Shown here piece by piece: positions 13,101 to 25,558 of a DNA stretch of 64,000 nucleotides. The first letter of the stretch is position 1. The number at the start of each line of letters is the position of its first letter. Source of the DNA: Pyxicephalus adspersus (lineage: Eukaryota; Chordata; Amphibia; Anura; Pyxicephalidae); assembly GCF_032062135.1 (NCBI RefSeq), contig NC_092868.1, positions 42,113,163-42,177,162 of the forward strand, in the 5' to 3' direction. The position numbers and the translations under genes are program-made. Under the pieces are notes generated by a model, which did no database searches, had not been told where the DNA came from, and saw nothing but the letters and a program-made list of their open reading frames with translations.

Positions 13101-16100
13101 TTTTCTGCAAAAACATGAATTAGGGCTAATGTGTTCTTTAAGACAAGTGGAAGCTTACCTACGGTATGTGATGGCATCCAAGCTCCATGAGGGAGAGATC
13201 AAAAATGTAGTATATACAGAGTAAGTTGTAGTTGGGCTTGTAATCCATGATGATCTTCCAGCAACCTGTGGTAAACAGAAGCAACTGTTTAATGAACAAA
13301 GCCAGATAGGCAATTTCAGTTGCCTGCAGTTTTCAATGTTGTATTTCAATAACCAGGCTGTATTCACCATGATATCCTGTCCAGGGATATTCCTTTTTAA
13401 GGGACCGGCAACATTCTCACCTTGCTGCAGTGTCAAAATTCTAAAACAAACACTTGGGAGCTTTGCGTACAAAGTAAAACATTAGGGTTACCTTCACTCC
13501 TATGTCCATAAACCGTAGGGTATTGATATATAAAAACACAATATACTTTTTTTATAATTGATCTGGTTCCCATAATGCATTGCCATGCTGCAAAAAACCT
13601 AAAAAAAATTCTGTACACTAGTATGCAAGAAGAGACCCATAGAACTCCTGGGAGCACTTAAAAATGTTTCACGTGTGGACAATGTATGGATAGAAAATCT
13701 CAACCATGAAAACAGGTCTTTTGTTCCTGGTCCAACTGCATTTGAAATTTGGCAGGCTCTTCAATATATGATGGGCACATAATTGTAGAAAATGCATAAG
13801 TGTGAAGCCAGCCTGGAAAAAGGAACTTGTAAGATTTAAAATAGGATCTTCCATTGTTGTGCAGGCACAGCTCCCAACCTACTTTCGTTTACAGACCTTG
13901 AAACAAGCATTGACACATCAGGTATACTCATATGCATGTTATTTTTAAACGTCAAGCAAAATTGGTTTCTCTGAAAAATCTTACCAGTGTCTTAAAGAGA
14001 TCTGAATGAGATTTTATGAGAAAAGATCTGAATGAGATTTTATGTAACTGTAGTACTAACACAAGGAGTGCTATCTGGTGTGGCACAGAAAAAAATAATG
14101 TGCCCAGTAATGATCTAATTACAGTAAGAAAGTTTGTTTCGGAAATGGTTATGAAAGTATGACATGCAGCTCACCTAAAATGCAAGCTATTCAGGTGAGA
14201 ACTCTTTTCTGCTTGGTGTATGCACCCGAAACTATAGTACAAAAATGAATGCCAACATGGAGGTTAAAAATATATCATAGGTAAGTACACGTTCTCACTA
14301 CAGCTGTGCACTGTGTTTATGAAAACATGCTTTGCCATTAGTTTCATTTGACAAACCATTGACTTGAATAGGCTGCTCAACACTCAACAATGCACAAAAA
14401 AGTAGGGCAAGCTGTTATTTTATGTTGCTCCGCAGTGCATTGACAAGTTGAGTCACGTATTTCCTAAATAAAAATGTTGGGTAAAGAAGGGGTTAGTTTT
14501 AGCGTTCATTACTTGGAATGTGAAGTCTGTTTTCACATTACGTAGTTGTGCAGGACAGAAGTATCCATGATATGTTTATATTAGAATTGCAACTGTTGGC
14601 CAGTTGTATAAATAGCTGATCAATGTCAGAGTCACTGTTTCAGCTAAATGGAGAGCAATTATTGAACCTATTAGGAAAAAAGGCAAATTTTACCACAGCT
14701 GCAGTCATATTCACACACAATAATAAAGAAAATAGTGTAGGGTGTGGACAAGATATTCCAGACAGGAATGAAACTTAGGGCCTCATGAATGAAAATGTTA
14801 AAAGAATGGTCCTTCCCTTGCAGATGTTCCCTTAAAACCCCATGTAATGGAAAATCAGAAAAAAAAATGGTTGCATTGGCCAACAGAAACAATTCTCACT
14901 CAGGAACTTTGATAAGTAAGGCATTCTTTGTACTTGTGTATGTAGTAGTTAATATGGAAGAGGGCCATAAATATGGATTTCTGCCAGTAAGTTAATATAG
15001 ACAGAAAAAAACATTACTGTCATTTTAAATGCATGATGTCATGGAATTGTGTCTGGTTTTGTAATTTAAACAAAGAAAAGAATAGCAACTGAGCAGACCT
15101 AGCAAAAAAGGAGGAAAGGTGCAAAAAGGCAGGGCAATGCACTAAGCACTAAAAAAATCCCTAGTAAACTTTCATTAAAAAATAAACTAAACATTCTCAG
15201 TATCTAAGGATACAACAGAGGTCATATTCAAAATATATATTATATATAAGAAAAAAAAAGTTGCCAACTTCCTGACCACCACTAGCCCACAATTCTGCTA
15301 GATGCAAGGCCAAAAGCCAAGCAAGCAAGTTCAAGGCCTGTAGACCCACATTGTTCGGTGCTGAAATGATGTATTATGCAGCACTGCATAATATTCAGCA
15401 GTACAGGAGGAAATTCTCCTACACTCTTCTTCACCATGGTTGTCCCATTTATTCCCCCCACCCGTTTGCTATTTCATTACAGCCCAACCAGTATGTCCAG
15501 CTGTGTTGCTTGGATCAGTAGTTTTTTCAAGCAACCCTACTCAGCCTTGTGATTATGAAAATAATAAACTAAAGACACAGGTCTAACAGCTGGATTTACT
15601 GGTGTTTTCCCAGCTGTATTAAATCTCCATCTCTGTAATTTGGAACTGCTGATAAGTACACCCACAGCTTGCAAATGATATTGAGAATATCAATGCATGT
15701 AAAATACATGAGCTTGCATTAATCAAAAGCATACATCATCTGTAGCCCCTTTCCTTTGTGCAGTGCAAGCGTGGCTCCAGACTTTTTGCTGAGTCACGCA
15801 TTCCCTTAATAAAACTCTAGGCTCCAACATCACCACTTTAGCAAGCATGGAATAATTCCCTAGGCTGGAATAAACATGAGGCTGCCAGGATAAATCACAA
15901 GCAAATCCCAGTAAAACAAAGACCTTCCTGTACGCCCACAATGAGATGTTAAATGTTAGTTGTTCTTTGCAGAAGACATTCAAATATCAGTTTCAAATCA
16001 AATATCATATTTGACTTCGTCCATGGACTTTGGTGGATTTAGGTGAGATGGGATATGTATGCAAAATGCAATTGTCCTTAGGACCATGTTAGATGTCCAC

Positions 16101-17278
16101 ATTTGTTCTGCTTTTCACATGTTCCAACACCATCTTCTCTTCATGTAGTGAACAGTACCAGGAGCCGTGTATAGCAGCGGTGCCCAACAGGTGGATCGCG
16201 CTCTACCGTTAGATTGCAAAGGCAATGCGAGTAGATAGCAGTGCCCTGCCTTTCAAAATAAACTTTAAAGCACACAGGAGTTAATAAGCGTATTATTTTA
16301 TTGTTGGTAGATCATTTTGACTTGGTCATTTTAAAAGTAGCTCACAAACCAAAAAAGTGTGGGCACCCCTGATCTATAGTATAGTTGTTAGGATATCTGG
16401 AGATGAGATGTCTCGGGACAATAGTAAACTCTGGATTTCCATAACTGAAATTCCATTTGTAGCTCATGTACTGTGATTATAATCCAGGGGCCTCCAGTCA
16501 TCAGCTAGAGACTGGAAAAATATTTCTGATAGCACTCATTATAATAAGCCCAAAATTGCATAGCAAGTTCAAGTTTAAGACAGGAGTTCTCCAAGCCATA
16601 GATTCTTTGGTGGGCCCCAGAAGTGTTGCCATCTACAAATTACACAAAATGCACTTTAAAATTATATAAAACATTCTAAACTTTTTTATGGAAAGAGAAT
16701 TCACAATATGAGTGAATGTACTCCATAAGCGGAGTTACATTTAGGGTCTTTTTGTTTTTTTTTTCCTATGCAATTTCTGTGCTCTCCACTGCCATTCTGA
16801 GAATATCAGGGCAATAACAGAGCCAACTTGGGTGCGTGTACCTGTGCTCAGTACTAGTTCAATGTTCAGATTAAAGTAGTTGCTTCTGTAACACTTTCTG
16901 CTCTCTCCAAGGTAGACTCTGTGGTGGCTCAAGTCCCAGTTTTTCGTAGCTTGCCGTATCATCTGAGGACCAAGCGGTATACTCTGACTCCGGGTCTGCA
17001 TAAATGGGATCATTTTAATCTGACATACAGGTACATAACAGTCATTTGAGCATACAAATATGTATTTTGTATTCAAATCAAAATAACACAAGGAGTCTCT
17101 GAATGTTGTTGATTAAAGTGAATCTAATCCAAAACCAGTCTATAAGTATGGTGGCTGCATTCTTTTCCCCTGGCAATCCTGGCATTACAAGGTGGTGTTA
17201 CCAGTGCCCACTCTTTTGAGTACAGATTGTCTGCAAGTGGTAACACATACATTATGTGCCATATTTTTTATTTACCTG

Positions 17279-17314
<36 letters not shown>

Positions 17315-20300
17315 TTGGTGACCTGGCTCTTCCATTGGGTTTTTGTTTACAGCTTCTTTTAGCCAGAGGAACAATAGGCACATTTTCACAGCACATACCA
17401 CATCTTAAAAAAAAAATCAACCTATACATGATAAATATTAAAAATGGGCTTAGTTAATAAAATGTGACCACATATAACAAAGTGAAGGAGACACTCATTC
17501 AGAATGGCAAATCAGATTTTAGTTTATAGCTGTCATATAAGTATATGACTAATGATTGACTGCTATGGTAAATCTATGGTAAATATTGTTCAAAATTGCT
17601 GTCTATTGCAGCAAGCACCAATGTTCAGCAAAGCAAAAAGTCTAAAAAGCTGTAACAGTCAAAAGCCAATACGTAATCAATGTTAATTTGATAAAATGAC
17701 ATTATTACCTACTATGAACACATCAGAATATATTTGTATGCAGACAATTTTTTTATGTTATGACAAGGCATCCAGCACAAAACATTCTCCTTGTTTGAGG
17801 TATTTGGAACATACTGTACATCTGTGGAATGATAACAGCTGTAGTGAATCACAACAAATGCATCCAGATAATCTTAACATCTAATGCAAATAGTCCACAA
17901 TAGAAATTCCATTTATGGTAACATATGTGCTATTGCCAGAATGGCAATAAAAGTAGATTACAACTGCTTCTTGCAATAATCTCATTTCTGCCTGGTAAGA
18001 TTAGACTGATAAATGATTTTATTTAACAACCCTGCCACACTTCATAGCCTGAAGCTGGCAACGCTATATTTTAAATACTCATCAGCGTGATACCTACCTG
18101 CCCCCCATGTAACAGTGTTTAGGCCAGCCAATTGGTTCACAAGTCCTTGCACAGCACTGATTCAGCCAATTCTTTATTCAGTAACATTGTGTAACAATTG
18201 TTCCTTGCAGAATTGTCTCATTCCCAAGAAACCTAATTAATGAGAGTGAAACGAGGAGAGGTATAGCAGCAGCCTTCCGTATGTGGAGTGATGTGACTCC
18301 CTTTCACTTTAAAGAAGTCCCTGCATACTATGAAAGCGATCTGAGGATTGGTGAGTTGACGTTGTGGATGGCTCAAAGTGATGTTGGAGAACACCAGGCC
18401 TTTAGTTTCATAGGCCACTAAGCTGTTTGTAAACACATGAATGATTGGGACTTTAGTGGTTTACCTAACAGGCAAACAATCTGCACAAGATGGCAGCTGC
18501 AGCCCATCATTTTTTGTACAGAAGCCTCGGAAAGACGGAGAGTGAGGAACATCTCCCCAATGGTGTTATAGACAGAATACAAAGCCTGACTAACTTTTTA
18601 CTACTATTTTAAAAGCTGAAAAGTATATGCATTGCATAGCAAGAATACACTGCTGGTAATAAATATCAGTAACAAGGCAGATTGCGGTCTTTCTTATCAC
18701 AGAAGTGGGCCCAGTAAATATTACAGCATTTGTGCACTGCATGGAGACTAAAATCCAATCATAGGGATCAATCATTGCTGAGTGTGATGACATCTCTCAG
18801 CTATACCTCATTTAAACCCACATCAAATTTGTTTTATTGCACAAAAGCTTTTATTCAATCTTTAAGTGAAATTATTCAAATTTGTTTTGTTGAAAAGTCA
18901 AACTAAATGAGAAGTAGAGATGAAAATAGGCAATTGTGGGTACAAGTCAAGCCAGACTGTAGCATCTTTAAAGCATATCTAACAAAACACAGAATATACA
19001 TACAGGTAGTCCCTGAGTTAGGACATGCAACACGGACGTCTCCTAGACACGATCGTGTCTTCTCTGCTCACTTGTGTGCAGGACGGAGGCTTGATGGGGG
19101 GAGGGGCGATTTGCATGACTTTTGCTAAACACAGCTGATCTGTAACATCTTATAACTCTTAAATGACCAAGACAAACTCTGCAGTTGTTTCTTTTTGCAT
19201 ATCAAAGCACAGCTTGCTCCAGAAGTTAATGAATGTCTAGACTCCATAAAGTTTTTTTTTTTGCTTTGTTTTGATTAACTCACAGTGAGGATTTTTTACA
19301 GTAACTGACACCACACTGCCTAATAATATGTTGAGACAAACATCTGTCCTAATTGCATTTGTTAAAATAATGTACCTGTTTCAACTTACATACAAATTCA
19401 ACTTAAGAACAAACCTACAGTCCTTATCTCGTATGTACCCGGGGACTACCTTTATATGTAAAAAGATGAGTAATGAGGCATGTAAATTTGGAGGCATCCC
19501 AGATAAAATAAAGTGTTAAAGAGTGAGACTGGAGTTCAGCTTCAAGCATTGTTTCATAGAATAAATTACTAGTACTGCTACTAGAAAATATTACAATTAG
19601 CCCCTAGGCACATTTTCTATTGTTAAAATTGCAAGAAGCAATGACAGCTTACTTTGTCCTTTTTAGTAGCCAAACCTTCATTAATCACTCCTGTTTATCT
19701 TTCTGATGCCACTGATATCGAAATCTAGCAGATCTTGTAATTTGTATTGATAGTGCCAGCCTGATGCCCTCAGCATGAGAAGGTTTTATATCCTTAAGGT
19801 TCTTTTTCCTTAAGACTGTGAAGCTTACCGGTACTCAATCATTTATTAAGCTAACCAATTCAGTAGAAATTGTCGATTTTAACATCCTGTTTTTGAAAGA
19901 AAAAAAAATGACATGTTCATTCCAAGACAGTAAACCATTAATTCAGCTTCACTATGAGACTATCACTATGAATAGGAAGCTTGGGAACTAGAATGTAGCT
20001 GTTAGTCAGAGTTATGATACCCTAATAACAGGTAAACTAATTAGTGGTTACAATTTTATAAATTCTGTCTTGCTAAAAAATGTACAATTCACCCAAAATG
20101 TATGATGACAGTGAGTTTTTTTCAATGAAAACAGCATGTTAAAATAATCAATAGATTAATATGGGCAACTAAAAGTATGCACCATACCTTGAAAGGTTGA
20201 ACTTGGCCCTGACCTTTTTTTTCCCACTGAAGTCTTCCTTTTGGTCAGTTTAGCTATTCATCACTAAGATAACATATACACAGTCTTGGGAGCTGTCAGT

Positions 20301-23300
20301 TATGATTTTCATGCTCCTATGAATACTCTGGATCGACTGATTACCTAATATACAGTTTTTACTAAAGGTCATTTCTATAAATTTGCTGAATTGCATACAT
20401 GTGTGACATGTTCTCTTCAAAAAGATAATGTGGTCAGCTAATAACTTTTTATATTGTAAAGACAGACTGCCAATAAGTTTTTTAAATCTTATATAAACCC
20501 TTACTGCATGGTACTAAGGAAGGATAGATTCTAACATAGATTATAACAACAGAGACAGTTCTTAAGTGAGACATGATGAGGCCAAATTAAATTTCTCTTA
20601 CCAGGTTTCTACGGTATAAATCACACGGACTGCCTGGAATCAAGAATCCACTACTGCTTTGATGGAACAACTGGGGAATTAGCGCATGCCTACTTTCCGA
20701 AGACTGGGGAGATTCACTTTGATGACAGTGAATACTGGATTGTGGGGAACACCAGGTTCAGCTGGAAAAAAGGTATGAAATCAGCGTGAGAACTTCACTT
20801 TATCCATTTCTGTAAAAAAGATAATTTTCTAAGTATAATTATTTTACCTGGACAAAGAATATCAGTACCGTTTAAAAAATTATTTTGTCTATGGCTATTT
20901 TTCAACTTAACTCTTCAAAGGAAAGATTCCAGACTGATGGTCTACCGAAGGAGTTCCACCAAATTAGCAGAGAAAAAAAACTATAACCATGCCCCGGATG
21001 CCCTAAATTGAGGGGATACATACCTACAATATTAACCCCATGGCAGACAACCTGGAAGGATTTTTCCTTCTCTCTTTCTTTTGTAATTCATGTGACATGT
21101 CAAAGAGTTTTTTGAGACTAGCAATATTAACTAAGTACAGGTAGTCCCCGAGTTAGGGACATCTGACATATTACGCATGACTTGCAGAAGTCTTTTGCTG
21201 TGCTGCAACCTCTTGTAACTCTTTAAAGACCAAGACAAACGCTGCAGTTGTTTCGTTTTGCATATCAAAGCACAGCTTGCACCAGAAGTTAGTGAATATC
21301 TAGGCTCCATAAAGTTTTTTTTTTTTTGCTTTGTTTGCGATTAACTCACAGTGAGGATTTTATACAGTAACTGAACCCACACTGCATAATAAAATGTTGA
21401 GACCAACATCTTTCCTAATTGCATTTGTCAAAATATTGTACCTGTTCCAACTTACATACAAATTCAACTTAAAGTATACCTAAACTATACCTAAAGGGCA
21501 GACAACCCTTTTATGTACAGTAAAAATTCAGTTTTTTTTTTTTTTTAGGTGCAACACCCTTTTTTTTTTGGCAGCACCACCCCCTAATTCACAATCGCTT
21601 AGGTGATCAAGAAGCAATGGGAGGCTCTTGGGTGCTCCTTCTGCACATGCCCGAGCATCTCCAGCATGTGCAGAAGGAGCCTTTTCGTGCAAATAGAAAA
21701 ATTTGCCGATATCACGCATGTGCAGTGATTTTTTTCATCCAAAGTCATTTGATCTCCCATCTGGGTCGGATGACGTAGGATAAAGAACCAGGAAAAAGGG
21801 AAGATGGCGGCGCCGGGACGACGGGAGACCACATGCAAGACACCCCTGGATGGATCGGACTGCCGGATTTAAGGTAAGAGTTTTCTTTTCTTTTTTGGCA
21901 GTTTTGAGTTTAGTTTCTCTTTAGGTTCAAACAATCCCTAACTTGTATGTAACCCAGAGACTACCTGTATATGCAAAAAGTAAGAAAACAGAGACTCTTA
22001 CAGTATAAATCTTTTAGGATTTTTAGTTGTTATGCCTTAAAATCTAGTACTAGAACCAGGTGGAGCACAGTCACACTCACACAAAATGAAAAGTAGGTCA
22101 GATATGCGCAGGATGTTTACAAGAGACAAAGTTTTAGTCATCACCATTCCTTGTGGTTTTATTTGCTAGAATACAGGTCATATCCTTTCCTATTGTGAAA
22201 TCTGGACTGTGTGAGTGTCACAAATCCAGATGTCATCTTAGGCAATTTTCTCCAAATGTCCTGGATGCTTGCATGGCTTGTTGGCATTGATATGCTTTGT
22301 TTTGCTGAATAGATTGGTAGAGGGATATCCAGAAATTCAAGCCACATTGACAATCTTAATTGTAGAAAAAATATCCAGTTATATCCAACGTGTAAACATT
22401 TTAATGATGCCAGGCCAATGTTATAGTAGAACTGCAGCCAATACATATATAAATAGTATGCTGATAAAATATCTAAATGGCACCCATTACCTGGACTTTG
22501 GTCTTCTCAAACAAAGATACAAGTCAGCAATAAAAAGCTAACAGAGGTCTTAATTTGTAACATCTTCACTTAAAATGACTTGGAGCGTGTAGCTGACGAT
22601 AGATGTCTGGGATATATGCTATTAAGGTGGCTAGTATTGCTAAAATTTCTATAGGCCCCATAAACTTGCATGGTTTTGCCAATGGAAAGGGAAGTGGTAA
22701 GTGGCCAGCACCAGGTATATCAGGGCTAGGTAAACAGAAATTTTTTAACTTGCCACATTTCCAATCATGGAGATTAGCTCCAAATCAACCATCTTTTGAA
22801 CGCAAACAGACTGACATTTCATGTCTATAAGCTGATTAAAGTAAAAGTGTTTCTTTACCACTTATACTCACCTTTTAAGTACTCCTTCTATCATCAAAGT
22901 AATTCCCTGTGAAAAGAGGTACAGGTAAGTATTAAACAACTTCTTTTCCAGGCAGAATTACTTTAATGTTTGTGTGTCAATGTGACAGGATCATGTTAAT
23001 CCTAAACATTTCACTATTAGCTAGAATTAATTATAATTATATTTTTCAATGTAGTAATTAAGAAGTGGAGTAACTATGGTTTGTCTTTGTAGGAGTGTGG
23101 CTGACAGATCTGGTACATGTAGCAGCACATGAGATTGGACATGCTCTGGGACTAATGCACTCTCTGAATAGAGAAGCTCTGATGCATATTAATGCCACAC
23201 TGACTGGGAAGAAGACCATCTCCCAGGATGACATTTGGGGGATCTACAGCTTATATGGTGGGTACAAAGCAAAATATGTAAACTATTATTATTTTCTTTT

Positions 23301-25502
23301 ATACATTATAAAATAAAGCTATGAATGTAACATATCTGTTTACCCCTTATGGACCAGAGACATTTTTACATTTCCACTGTTAGCCTGTGTTTAGGGAGGT
23401 TTACTTTTGGGAGTAGCGTTTTGTATAAAATGCTTGTTAACTATAGACAAAAAGATATTAAATCTAACACAATGTTTTTTTTTTTCCTTTTAAATTGGTG
23501 TTAATTATTAGAATACGTTTTAGAGAGATAAAGTATACATTTCATTCTATACTTTGCCCAATTTCAGTTTAAAACTACACTAAAATTATGTTTTTTTGAT
23601 AAATCATGACATTTTTTAAACTATTTTCTAGCAAACTTCTTGCTGTGCAAAAAAAAGCTACACATAAAATGAATAAAAACAAAAAAAGAAACAAATTAAA
23701 AAAAGGAATAAAGGTCTGCAGAAAAATAATAGCTAAGTATAAAGGAAAGTGGTAATTAGGGCCGAACGTTACCTAGAAATACACTAAAATAAAACATCAT
23801 GCAACAATATTTCTTGCAGTGCTGCATGTGTAATCTCATCCACTGTGCCCCACAACTGTCTCATATGCATGCTGCTAATGCTTAGTGAAGTCTCAAATGG
23901 GAAAAACATACTGTAACACAATTGCTATTAATGCTTGGTGAATGTCAATTTCACTGGTTGATACATTTTTGCCTTAATGTTACTGTATTTAAACATCAGC
24001 ACTGCCATTCAACAGATCCTAATTTGTTTTTTATTTATATGATTTAATTTTTTTTCCATTCAAATCACTTTTGAACCAATAAATTGATCATGAATAAAGT
24101 AAAGCCAAAGGGGAATCAGCAGCCAATTGAGAGTAAATGGCCGATTGTTGGGATTCCAATCAATTGTGAATACATTAAACGTTTTGGTATATATAAAATG
24201 TACATTCAAGTCATGTTGTGTTTTGAATTTTATTTTCTAACTAAAAAACACAGTTGTGCAGTGTTTTGGGACTTGTGAGCAACCAATTACTGATATGTAA
24301 ATTGGTTGGATCAGACAGTCAAGCTAAAAATTGGCAATGGATCTGCTCATGTTTATTAGGCTTAATAGTGGTATCATTCCAACAGATAGCAGAGTGATCC
24401 CCTCATCAATGCCTTGATCCCTGGATCATTATCCAATCAGCAGGTTAAAGGAATCTCCATGACCACACTGAATTTTATCTTTAAGTTTTGACAAATAAGG
24501 TCACTAACTTGGCTATCCTCTCTAGAACAGTGGTCACCAACTTTTTCAGACCTATGGACCACTAAATACACAGACTCCGGAACGCACATGAGCAGGGAGC
24601 CGTGTGTCACTCAACGTAGAAGAAACTTCCTCCAGAGTGATGTCATGATGCCAAAACCTTCCCACTCTCCATTACAGGTCAGAGACACAACCTGCCCACC
24701 GTCCTGAGCCTGCGATCTATACGGGGGACATGGTCCGCAGCTCTGGCTGGTGCTCTCCAGACCACTGGTTGGCCACTACTGCTCTAGAAGACATACCTGC
24801 CACTAAAACTAGTATTCTAACATTTACTGTCTTTTAACATATTTGTCTTTACTTGAAGTCAATCCCTAATATAAACCTCACATTATAAAAACCTGGATGC
24901 TACTACGTGCAACCTCCCCTACTAAGAGGTCCATTTAAATCTGACCTTTATTGCTTTGATTCACTAACCGAGGAAATGTATTGAGATCGGCATTACTGAC
25001 TTTCATTCACCTTTCCCAATCTGCATTTTTGTTCTGGGTCTGAATGAAAGCTAATGACAGACAGCTGCCATTTTAAGACGTCAACAATGGCATGCACCAC
25101 ACCTTTCTCATAATAGGTGAATTTAAAACGTGAATAACCACATGATAGCATATGCTAACTTTATCTTTTTACATGGTCAAAATAGTGAAATTGCTGTTTT
25201 GGGACAGACAGAAATGAACAAACTATTATAATCTGCTTTCTTTCTCCAACACATATTTCTCCTTCTATTGCAGGCTGCAGAGACAGATATCTAGTATGTG
25301 CCAGCTGGGCACAGAAAGGGTATTGTGAGTCCAGAAGGAAACCTATGAAGAAGTATTGCCCATACAGCTGTGATTTCTGTTATGGTAACTATTCCCTCTG
25401 CATAAATAGATATATATCAGAGGAGAGGGGGAGATGGCAAGATCCACGTTAGCTAGGTGGTGTTGTTTTAGCATATTAGTATGGAAACTGTTTATGGCTA
25501 TA

Positions 25503-25558
<56 letters not shown>

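Larger units (their letters stand above)
20773..23092. other. MMP23 intron 4
   Basis: It contains the nested MITE pair at 21138-21967. Outside that, including about 22.0-23.0 kb, I see no coding exon. Confidence 0.6.

Noticed and set aside
16741..17091. A 116-codon minus-strand open frame
   Set aside because: It is antisense to MMP23 exon 2, whose plus-strand reading matches the family and has splice sites on both sides.
22269..22541. A 90-codon plus-strand open frame in MMP23 intron 4
   Set aside because: It considered as an extra MMP23 exon, but exons 4 and 5 join in phase without it and no homology is seen.
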